Origin: a virus | DNA length: 36,802 nt | Virus record (IMG/VR): IMGVR_UViG_3300043399_000977 | Span: 1 to 36,802 of that record | Direction: 5' to 3' (one strand) | In this document: piece after piece, positions 30,507 through 36,802 of the stretch | How the letters are laid out: each line of letters starts with the position of its first letter | How positions within the stretch are numbered: position 1 is the first letter of the stretch | Notes under the pieces: model-generated | Databases searched by the model: none | Seen by the model: only the letters and a program-made list of their open reading frames with translations | Told to the model about the DNA's origin: nothing | Program-made: the position numbers and the translations under genes

Positions 30507-31127
30507 TCAGTTTTTGCCGAAGATCCGGTCTTTGTGCTTGGCGAGGAAGTCCTGCCGTTCCCGGATGGATTTGCAGGCTGCGAGCTGCTCCTCGAGTTCC
30601 TTGAGGCTGGCAGCCTCGGAAGACGGGGCCGACGGGATGGTGGCCGCGGGGACGCCGAGGGAGCGGACAGCAGCGCCGACTCCTTCGGACACCGCGGCTT
30701 CGAAAGCGGCGGCGGGATTGGAAGCGGCATTGGCACCGTGTCCCTGACTTTGCAGCCACGCGCCGATCCTCTCGAGATCTGCGCGCTGGGCGGCCACTTC
30801 CTGCTGGAGGGCGGCGATGGTGGCATCGCGATCGGCAACAGCGGCGCGGAGGCTGTTCAGCTCGGCCTCGTGACCGGCGATGGTGGTGGCCAGCTGCTTC
30901 TTGCTGCTGGCGTAGGCGGCGATGCGGGCGAGGAACCCGGGTTCTCCTTCTTCCTCCTTCCGGGCCGCCGGCGCAGGGGTTGATTCAGGCCCCTGCGCCG
31001 GGGCTGGTGCTGGAGCGGCTGGCGTAGATGCCGCGGGTCCTGGTGGCGGAGCAGGAATGGGATCCTGCGCGGATGCAGAAAACGAGAGGGCGAAAATGGC
31101 GAGGAAAACGGCGAGGAAGTTTTTCAT
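30507..31127 (-). CDS. coiled-coil protein with signal peptide in the head module
   Basis: The 206-residue product starts with what looks like a Sec signal (MKNFLAVFLAIFALSFSASA). A proline- and alanine-rich linker (about 22-55) follows, then a coiled coil (KKQLATTIAGHEAELNSLRA ... AALQQEVAAQRADLERIGAW, about 75-125) and a helical C-terminus. Between protease and coat genes one expects a scaffold, and the coiled coil fits that, but scaffolds are cytoplasmic and have no signal. It may be a membrane-targeted scaffold, a virion protein with a hydrophobic end, or an envelope protein placed here by chance. Confidence 0.55.
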   Translation of the reverse strand: MKNFLAVFLAIFALSFSASAQDPIPAPPPGPAASTPAAPAPAPAQGPESTPAPAARKEEEGEPGFLARIAAYASSKKQLATTIAGHEAELNSLRAAVADRDATIAALQQEVAAQRADLERIGAWLQSQGHGANAASNPAAAFEAAVSEGVGAAVRSLGVPAATIPSAPSSEAASLKELEEQLAACKSIRERQDFLAKHKDRIFGKN

Positions 31128-31155
31128 GCGACGAGCGATGAGCGATTGCGTGTGT

Positions 31156-31176
31156 GCCCTTTGCGATGCGCGTCAA
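31156..31176 (-). promoter_or_regulatory. start-associated motif, copy 6 (displaced)
   Basis: The minus strand reads TTGACGCGCATC, then GCAAAGGGC, as in the other copies, but here no ATG follows; the next gene starts 28 bases downstream at 31127. This copy argues that the motif is not merely a shared N-terminal coding sequence. Confidence 0.6.
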
Positions 31177-32027
31177 AGCAGAGCCCCAAGGAATTCCTCG
31201 AAGGTCGGGATCGATGCAGAGTCGACGAGACCAGCCGGAGCCAGTCGGGCTTCCCATGCTTGCCCCTGCATGCTGGATGCGGTGAGGCCGCGGCGCTCAG
31301 CCATCCACGCCTTGAATTCGTCACTGTACGTCTGCACCATCTGACGCATGTGGGCATCGTGGGCATCCGTGATCGGCCCAGCGCCGATTCCCTTCAGCGC
31401 GGAGTCGGCAGTGTAGACCCGTTTTTCCACCCCGAGCTTTGCCCAGAATCCGGAAGCATCCGAGAGACTGGCGATGGTGCCGATGCTGCCGACGTATGCG
31501 CCGGGAGCGGCATGGATGGCATCGGCTGCGGCGGCGAGATACATGCCGGCAGAAGCGGCGAGCCGCTGCGAGTATGCGATGACATCGACCCCGGGCCGCA
31601 TGGCCGAGATGCTGCGGAGGGCATCGGCTGCGGCGCGGAGTCCGAGGACGGATCCGCCAGGTGTGTCGAGCTGGAGGATCAGCGCGGAGATCTGCGGATT
31701 GCTCGCCACCGTGCGGACTGCTTGATGGATGCGGTCGAGATTGAAGACGCCATACCAGTCCTCCATTTCAGGGGATGCACCAGAGACGATGACGCCATTG
31801 ATTGGCTGGATGGCGACGACCCGCACGCCAAGCTGCAGGAAGCGGAGGGCGTTGGTATCTGGTTGCCCCTTTTCCTTAGTTGCTGCCTTTGGGGATTCCG
31901 CTTGGATGCGGACACGGCCCGCGAGGTAGTCCTGCATGAGCATGGGGACGTCGACGGCGACCGGGTGGCTGGCCAGAGAGGCCAGGCCGAAAGCGGAGAG
32001 GAAATTTTCGATATTTTGCAGGGTCAT
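31173..32027 (-). CDS. S49 (SppA-like) prohead protease
   Basis: The 284-residue protein has the S49 peptidase layout: INGVIVSG (76-83), ALILQLDTPGGSV (115-127), AYSQRLAASAGMYLA with probable nucleophile Ser159, GAYVGSIGTI (177-185) and SALKGIGAG with probable general base Lys212. It lies between portal and capsid genes, as lambda gpC does, and should cut scaffold and head proteins during maturation. Unlike lambda C it is not long enough to include a scaffold part, which may be the next gene. Its 29-base leader is exactly the 29-bp repeat. Confidence 0.85.
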   Translation of the reverse strand: MTLQNIENFLSAFGLASLASHPVAVDVPMLMQDYLAGRVRIQAESPKAATKEKGQPDTNALRFLQLGVRVVAIQPINGVIVSGASPEMEDWYGVFNLDRIHQAVRTVASNPQISALILQLDTPGGSVLGLRAAADALRSISAMRPGVDVIAYSQRLAASAGMYLAAAADAIHAAPGAYVGSIGTIASLSDASGFWAKLGVEKRVYTADSALKGIGAGPITDAHDAHMRQMVQTYSDEFKAWMAERRGLTASSMQGQAWEARLAPAGLVDSASIPTFEEFLGALL

Positions 32028-32028
32028 C

Positions 32029-32057
32029 GGAAAAAGTTGGTACAGATGTGTGACAGT
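32029..32057 (-). repeat. 29-bp leader repeat, copy B
   Basis: This copy is identical to 28487-28515 on the same strand. It fills the gap between the portal stop codon, whose last base it includes, and the protease ATG, leaving one further base. No Shine-Dalgarno sequence is present, so translation of the protease must start on this leader. Confidence 0.9.
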
Positions 32058-33523
32058 CAGGATTGAGGCGGCGGAGACCCCGCCGATGGCATCAGGAGGG
32101 TGGGATCGATGCCGGCCGCGGCGCATTGCTCCTGGGCAAACTTGAGTTCCGCGACCCGCTGCTTGATCTGGTCCTGCCACGTCTCGCCCTGCTCGCCGTA
32201 TTCCATGGCCCATGTGGTCAGGCCGGTCTCGAGTCGGCTTCGCTGGGCGGCCGCGTCCCGGCCTTCGTCGATGGTCACCGACCGCGGGTAGTTGATGGCA
32301 TGCCGCCACCACCGCGGGTCCTTGGGCCGTGGGACCTGCCGGGTCCGGATGGCCCACTCGACGCGGCGGATGTAGTCGACGACGGCGAAGCCGACTTGCT
32401 TGTCGAGCCATGTGAGCCGCCACTCCTGCGCCTGACGGAGGACGAAGCGGACGCCTGGGCCGGTGAGCTTGTCGAGCATGAACAGCAGCTCGACAGGGAC
32501 GCCGAGTCCCATGGCGATCTGGGCGTAGATGTCGTTTTTCACCGCCGCCTGCGATGGGAAGTCGCGACCGTCGGTGAGCGGTTTGATCGAGACACCGGGA
32601 GGAAGATTGGCGATCTCGGCACTGTCGACCACCTCGTTGACCCTCCGGGGAATCTTGGCAGATGCCGGGACACCCGGCATGGGTTTGGTGCCGACATCGG
32701 CGAGATTGTCGACGCGGCTTTTTCCGGACAGCGGATTGATTTCCGAGGCTACGGTTCCGGGTGCCCGCTCAACCACGAGCCCGAAGAGGCTGTGGATCTT
32801 CAGGATTTTCAGCGAGGCATTGTCGACCTCCCGGTAACTGATGATTTGGGGGATCGCATGGATTAACGCAGGGGTGCCTCGGGTTGCGCTGTGGGTCTCG
32901 TAATTGGCGAAGAGGTGGGCGGATCCAGCAGGAATGATGACATCAGATCCGGACGTCGATTCCGCCCGAATGTTGTAGGCGAGGTGTCGGTAGTTGGGGC
33001 CGATGCGGACACCGTCGCTCCAGTCGTTGCCCGCGCTGCGTGTCGGATTGTCGACGAGAGCAGACTCGACAGCGACCACGATGGGCGCACCGGATTCATC
33101 GGTGGCATGGACTGCCAGCATGTCCCCGTCGCGGAATGTGCTGAAAAGGGCATTGGTCAGAAACTCGGAGGCCGTGAACTTCCCGGTCGCGTCGTAGGCC
33201 CCAGGCCTGCGCTCGTAGGTCTCGGTCCACCACTCCTGGAGGGCAGCATTGAAGATCGGATCGGTGGTGGCTGGGCGGATGCTGATGGATCCGACCCATC
33301 GGGCGAGGTCGCGGGTGGCCTTGCGCGCCGGTGGGATATTCCATGCGGCCCACTGGGATCGGCGGCGGGCCTCGCGCCGGGTGTATTCCGTAAACTGCTG
33401 CTTCCCGTTGAGATTCGGGAAAAAGATGTACCCATGATCCTGCGAGTCGTTGGCGGCAGCGATGCCGGACGTCCATGCGGCAGGGGCGATGGGCTCTTCT
33501 GCGATGTCTGTGGGCGAATTCAT
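32057..33523 (-). CDS. portal protein (lambda gpB-like)
   Basis: The 488-residue protein has the marks of lambda-type portals: TRREARRRSQWAAWNIPPARKATRDLARWVG in the N-terminal part (key: R-R-x-S-x-W and the W-x-x-P-A helix), FSTFRDGDMLAVHATD, SAHLFANYETHSATRGTPAL with the conserved R-G-x-P, and IISYREVDNASLKILKIHSL. Twelve copies would form the DNA gate at one capsid vertex. The start ATG overlaps the stop of the gpW-like gene. The C-terminus is proline- and serine-rich. Confidence 0.85.
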   Translation of the reverse strand: MNSPTDIAEEPIAPAAWTSGIAAANDSQDHGYIFFPNLNGKQQFTEYTRREARRRSQWAAWNIPPARKATRDLARWVGSISIRPATTDPIFNAALQEWWTETYERRPGAYDATGKFTASEFLTNALFSTFRDGDMLAVHATDESGAPIVVAVESALVDNPTRSAGNDWSDGVRIGPNYRHLAYNIRAESTSGSDVIIPAGSAHLFANYETHSATRGTPALIHAIPQIISYREVDNASLKILKIHSLFGLVVERAPGTVASEINPLSGKSRVDNLADVGTKPMPGVPASAKIPRRVNEVVDSAEIANLPPGVSIKPLTDGRDFPSQAAVKNDIYAQIAMGLGVPVELLFMLDKLTGPGVRFVLRQAQEWRLTWLDKQVGFAVVDYIRRVEWAIRTRQVPRPKDPRWWRHAINYPRSVTIDEGRDAAAQRSRLETGLTTWAMEYGEQGETWQDQIKQRVAELKFAQEQCAAAGIDPTLLMPSAGSPPPQS

Positions 33524-33807
33524 TGAACGCGGCGGGTGGAAAGGTCGATGCCGATATTGACCGGGCTGCGCACGAGATCGGGATCGGCCCCGGTGGACGA
33601 TGTCTTGAGGTAATCGAGGGCGGCATTGCAGTCCTCGATGATCTGGCCTGCGTTCTCGATGCTGATGGTCATCGAGGAGCCCTCGTAGTTCCGGGTGGTG
33701 GTGCCGCCTTCCATGCGGACATCGAGGGCGACCTTGCGGATGCCCGCAATGTCCTCGGCGGAGTAGGTTTCCGCGAGGGCGCGGACGGTGGAGGGATCGG
33801 CTGGCAT
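33520..33807 (-). CDS. gpW-like head-tail joining protein
   Basis: The 95-residue product (MPADPSTVRALAETYSAEDI ...) has helix, beta-hairpin (TTRNYEGSSMTIS) and helix (ENAGQIIEDCNAALDYL), as in lambda gpW, which binds below the portal. The gene lies between large terminase and portal, as in lambda. The C-terminus (SPVNIGIDLSTRRVQ) is extended. The ATG at 33807 is exactly at the end of a start-associated motif. A longer frame reaching into the terminase gene is not used. Confidence 0.7.
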   Translation of the reverse strand: MPADPSTVRALAETYSAEDIAGIRKVALDVRMEGGTTTRNYEGSSMTISIENAGQIIEDCNAALDYLKTSSTGADPDLVRSPVNIGIDLSTRRVQ

Positions 33808-33828
33808 GTCCTTTGCGGGCGGGGTCAA
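33805..33828 (-). promoter_or_regulatory. start-associated motif, copy 2
   Basis: The minus strand reads TTGACCCCGCCC, then GCAAAGGAC, ending at the ATG of the gpW-like gene. The TGA in TTGAC is also the stop codon of the large terminase gene. Confidence 0.7.
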
Positions 33829-35855
33829 ACTTGCGTCTGCTCGTCCTGCTCGACGGCATGGATGAGGACGAGGCCGTACTTGAGGAGGTCGGCCATGTCG
33901 TTGGGGCGCGCGGCGTTCCGCTTCCGCCACCGCAGTTCTCGGACGTTGCCCTTGTTGGGCTTGTCGTAGAAGTGTTCCATGTTGCCGATTTCCGCGAGGA
34001 TGTCGTCTGGCGTATCGATAGGCAGATGGATGGCGGGCCGGGTGCTTCGGCCGTCGGCCGCCTTGGCAATCCGCTCGATGTGCAGCTCATGCTCCCAGTG
34101 GTCGGCCTTGATGCCGATGAGGCGGACAAGGCATGCCTCGCCGAAGGCGGTGCGGCCTTGATATTCCTTGGTCCATCGGGGAGAGACCCGAGCCATGCGG
34201 TCGGTTGCGGCGGACCGCCCGCGGATGCCGACCCACCGGGTGGATCCGCCATGCGTCGACCCGCCCATGGCTGCGAGGAAGCCGGTCACGAGGTCCTCCC
34301 GATACCCGGTGTCGATGCAGGCGATGGCGACGGTCCATGGGTTGTCCGGGTCGTCCCTGTCCTTGAACGGCCGGGCCTCGATGACGGATGGGAGGTCCTC
34401 GAGTTCCGGGACCGTCCCCCAGTCGAGGACCCATTCGGATCCGTCCCACCCGGCGGCGAAGATGGCCCATTTGACCTCGCCGATCTGGCCGACGTCGTTG
34501 CCTTGGCCACGCTGCACGTCGGCGGCGAGGCCAAGGAAGCGGATCTCGGAAGAATTGAGCGGGATGGCGAGGGACGGCTGGCCATCCCATTTGAGTCGGC
34601 GGTACCCTCGGCGGAGTTTTGCGACGGCTTCGTCTGCGGGCCGCTTGGCCTGGTAACGGGCGAACGGGCGGCCGAGGAATTCGGTGTGGAATGCTTTGAT
34701 GCTGGCTTCCGATCCCGCTTCGGAGGCATCGATGAAGGCATTGGCAATGGCTCCCCATCGGCGGGACGCAAATGCTTGATTGAGCAGGGACGAAACCGCG
34801 AGGGAGCGATGCGCGACCGCGGGACTGAGGTTTTGAGCCACGAACCGGCGGCGGGCAATCATGTCGCCCTTCGCGGATTCGTCGATCCGTTCCTTGCAGC
34901 CGGTGCATTCGTAGTAGGTCTCGGTGAGGACGCGGTCGCGATTCCAGACAGGGCGACTGTCGGTCTCGGAGAACGGGAGGGATTCCTTGCAGTGCCCGAA
35001 GCGAAGATTTTCGAAGACCAGTTCTTGCCAGTGCCCGCAGTGGGGACAGGGAACCTCGCAGCGCTCCTGCGTCCCTCGGAGGTAGGAGGAATGGATGACG
35101 GTCTCGCGAGTCACCACAGGGACGCGGCGGCCGGTGATCGGGTCCTCCTCGTAATCGAGGGCGTCGTCGGGAGTGCTGAACGCGAGGAGGCGGGCGTCGT
35201 CGTCGCCGGTGATCCGGCCCTCAAGGAGGGTGAGGGACGGCATGCCATCGATGAGGTCGTGCTTGGCCACTTCATCGGCGATGCTGATGGAGGCTGGCTT
35301 GCTGATGAATTCGGAAGCGGACTGTCCACCACCGAGGTAAAGGGTCCCCCGGGAATACCGGAGGGCCATGGACGTGGAGGTCTTTTCATTCCGCTCGGCG
35401 CGCAGCTCCGGGTATGCGTCGAGGACTGGCGAGAGACGGTCGCGGGCGAAGTCTCGGGCCTGCTGCCGGCAGTCCGTCACGAAGATCATGTTGCCGCCAC
35501 GGTACCGCGCCCACCACGCCAGCCCATGCAGGGCGACGGTCGAAAGCCCGGACTGGGAGTCTTTGATGACGCAGGCCGTGCGGTTTCTGATCGGGCGCTT
35601 GGAGCCGTCGGCGAAGAGCACCTCGGTGGTCGGCTCGCGGAGGAATTCGAAGACCCAGTCGGCGAGGACGGAGAACCGGGAGAACTCCCACACCTTCCCG
35701 GCGGCGGCCGCCATGCGGTTGTGCTGCGCAGGAATCGGGAGCCGGTGACCTTCGACCCAGTCCCGGATGCGGGGCTCTGGCTCGAGGACAGGATGGGAGC
35801 GGATCAGTTCGATCCAGCTGCCCACGAGGCCGAGATGAATGCGACGGTCACTCAT
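33825..35855 (-). CDS. terL: terminase large subunit, GpA family
   Basis: The 676-residue protein is a lambda GpA-type packaging motor. KDSQSGLST (98-106) is the deviant Walker A of this family (compare lambda KSARVGYS). ISIADEVA (190-197) is Walker B with Asp194-Glu195. A zinc-binding block is seen as CEVPCPHCGHW and, later, YECTGCKERI. VACIDTGYRED near residue 470 begins the nuclease part. It cuts concatemers at cos and pumps DNA into the prohead with ATP. It overlaps the small subunit gene by ATGA. Family membership strongly suggests cos, not headful, packaging. Confidence 0.95.
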   Translation of the reverse strand: MSDRRIHLGLVGSWIELIRSHPVLEPEPRIRDWVEGHRLPIPAQHNRMAAAAGKVWEFSRFSVLADWVFEFLREPTTEVLFADGSKRPIRNRTACVIKDSQSGLSTVALHGLAWWARYRGGNMIFVTDCRQQARDFARDRLSPVLDAYPELRAERNEKTSTSMALRYSRGTLYLGGGQSASEFISKPASISIADEVAKHDLIDGMPSLTLLEGRITGDDDARLLAFSTPDDALDYEEDPITGRRVPVVTRETVIHSSYLRGTQERCEVPCPHCGHWQELVFENLRFGHCKESLPFSETDSRPVWNRDRVLTETYYECTGCKERIDESAKGDMIARRRFVAQNLSPAVAHRSLAVSSLLNQAFASRRWGAIANAFIDASEAGSEASIKAFHTEFLGRPFARYQAKRPADEAVAKLRRGYRRLKWDGQPSLAIPLNSSEIRFLGLAADVQRGQGNDVGQIGEVKWAIFAAGWDGSEWVLDWGTVPELEDLPSVIEARPFKDRDDPDNPWTVAIACIDTGYREDLVTGFLAAMGGSTHGGSTRWVGIRGRSAATDRMARVSPRWTKEYQGRTAFGEACLVRLIGIKADHWEHELHIERIAKAADGRSTRPAIHLPIDTPDDILAEIGNMEHFYDKPNKGNVRELRWRKRNAARPNDMADLLKYGLVLIHAVEQDEQTQV

Positions 35856-36709
35856 GCCACAAGCAGGTCCTCGATGGTATCAGGTGATGCCGCGAAGGCC
35901 GACCGGACGGCCTCGACGGCCACGTCTCGTGGGACGTGCGGAACCAGCCCAGCCACAATGGACTGGGCGAGCGCCGGAAGAAACCGGACGAGGGCGGAGT
36001 TGACCTCCGCAGGATCGAGCAGCTCCCGCATCTTTTCGGCCCGGGACCGCTGCATGATCAGCAGTTCCGATGCCTCAGACCACCGGCGGCGATGCACTTC
36101 CTGCGCAGCCTCGGATTCCCCGGTCGCGACCGCCTGCAGGTAGCGCTGATGGAGCCGGGCCTCGTCATCCTGCAGCCGCGCGATGACGGACCGGGTCGAG
36201 AGATCGACTTCCGGCGCATCGAGGACCGGAGGAGGCGGAGGAGGAACCGGATCGGCGACGGCCGCAGCGGGAGCCGGGGCCGATTGCGCCGGCGGAGCTG
36301 AGGCCCGCGCGGCAGCTTCGATGAGAATCTCAGGGACGGCATGCTTGAGATGCCCAGCCTCGCGCATCTGCTGATACCAGACGATCATTTGCTCCGGATT
36401 GCCCAGTGGGGCCGGGATACCTTGTTCCGCGCCCAGCTTACGCCAGCGCTGCAGCCGACGCTCGACAGCGAGCGATCGCTCCTCGCAATAGAGATGGAGA
36501 TAGGCCGCCGTACCGCGGACATGCGCCGCGCCCGGCTCGAGCCGAAACCCATCCGCCGGAGCCGGATCGGCCACAGGGCCAGATGACCGGTCGACGAGTT
36601 CGAGGTACCGGGCCCACTCGCGCGTTTCCGGAAGGATCCTCCCACGACTGACCAGAGCCTCGAGGGCCCGCAGCTCAGCAGCCTCCCTTGGAGACAGAGT
36701 TTGATCCAT
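35852..36709 (-). CDS. terS: probable terminase small subunit
   Basis: The 285-residue protein is the first late gene, directly before the large terminase and about 80 bp from cos. The N-terminal part is helical and basic (SPREAAELRALEALVSRGRI, ERSLAVERRLQRWRKLGAEQ). A proline- and alanine-rich linker lies at about 137-165, and the C-terminal half is helical (RSVIARLQDDEARLHQRYLQ, EVNSALVRFLPALAQSIVAG). It would bind DNA near cos and hold the large subunit by its C-terminus. It is longer than lambda Nu1 (181 residues). The call depends on position more than on motif. Confidence 0.65.
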   Translation of the reverse strand: MDQTLSPREAAELRALEALVSRGRILPETREWARYLELVDRSSGPVADPAPADGFRLEPGAAHVRGTAAYLHLYCEERSLAVERRLQRWRKLGAEQGIPAPLGNPEQMIVWYQQMREAGHLKHAVPEILIEAAARASAPPAQSAPAPAAAVADPVPPPPPPVLDAPEVDLSTRSVIARLQDDEARLHQRYLQAVATGESEAAQEVHRRRWSEASELLIMQRSRAEKMRELLDPAEVNSALVRFLPALAQSIVAGLVPHVPRDVAVEAVRSAFAASPDTIEDLLVA

Positions 36710-36730
36710 GCCCTATGCGCCCCCCGTCAA
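36707..36730 (-). promoter_or_regulatory. start-associated motif, copy 1
   Basis: The minus strand reads TTGACGGGGGGC, then GCATAGGGC, ending at the ATG of the small terminase gene. This is the only copy with no phage gene directly upstream, since cos lies behind it. Confidence 0.65.
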
Positions 36731-36790
36731 ACGCCCCGACGACAAAGCCGACACAAACTTTTCCGGATTCCGGCGCGCCGTTTGATCGCG

Positions 36791-36802
36791 GGTCGGGAAA
36801 CT
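36791..36802. repeat. terminal direct repeat, right copy; probable cos overhang
   Basis: The last 12 bases repeat the first 12. Preceding bases end in CGCG, matching the CGCG that follows the left copy. Bases 36731-36790, between here and the small terminase motif, include the palindrome GGCGCGCC and an inverted GGAATCCG, and may hold terminase-binding sites. Confidence 0.7.

Noticed and set aside
33813-36143. A 776-codon open frame on the plus strand opposite the terminase genes
   Set aside because: It mirrors the large terminase, which has clear motifs. Long antisense frames are expected in GC-rich coding sequence, and the product is low in recognisable structure.
1-36802. Terminal 12-mer as attL/attR of an integrated prophage
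   Set aside because: The integrase and a tRNA-derived attP lie together at 13.5-14.9 kb, not at a window end, and no host genes flank the ends.

Overview
This window reads as one complete temperate siphophage genome, GC-rich, with no bacterial chromosome attached. The same 12 bases, GGTCGGGAAACT, stand at both ends, directly upstream of a lambda GpA-type terminase pair. The window therefore looks like a cos-ended linear virion genome, or a circle opened at cos. The host is not identified. A probable lipoprotein before the endolysin and a lambda-like head and tail fit a Gram-negative host. Next to the integrase lies the 3' end of a tRNA with an encoded CCA and its terminator. Its C1-G72 pair and A73 point to tRNA-Pro, the likely attB.

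Layout. Almost everything is on the minus strand. If the circle is read from cos, the late region runs right to left. Packaging: small and large terminase (36.7-33.8 kb). Head: gpW-like protein, portal, S49 protease, an odd coiled-coil protein with a signal peptide, and the major capsid protein (33.8-29.6 kb). Then a connector gene and the tail genes (28.9-19.8 kb), with a tail-assembly chaperone made by a -1 frameshift, a short tape measure, and a tail protein built like a metallophosphoesterase that has lost its metal ligands. Next come a glycosyltransferase, a holin candidate, a collagen-like and glycine-rich fibre with its chaperone, a lipoprotein and a CHAP endolysin (19.8-15.0 kb). The attP and a tyrosine integrase follow (14.9-13.5 kb).

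Accessory and control region (13.5-11.3 kb). A small rightward operon of three short genes ends at a terminator on the integrase stop codon. A leftward gene for a secreted protein looks like a lysogenic-conversion (moron) gene. The immunity switch is divergent: a rightward HTH repressor whose C-terminus resembles a ribbon-helix-helix (RHH) domain faces a leftward 64-residue RHH protein. Three near-identical 15-bp sites lie between them. A Bro-N antirepressor-like gene follows the RHH gene.

The early operon (11.3-0.5 kb) is a tight chain of genes joined by ATGA or GTGA overlaps. It holds small membrane and zinc-finger proteins, an HNH nuclease, a DnaN-like sliding clamp, an HTH/zinc-finger protein, a DUF6378-like protein, an SNase-like nuclease, an AEP-type primase and an AAA+/SF3-type helicase. 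No DNA polymerase is visible. Phage replication probably recruits the host polymerase onto the phage clamp.

The most unusual signals are regulatory. A 21-bp motif ending exactly at the start codon occurs before five late sub-modules, with a sixth copy slightly displaced. A separate exact 29-bp repeat lies before two other late genes. Most late genes lack a Shine-Dalgarno sequence, while several early genes have a strong GGAGG.
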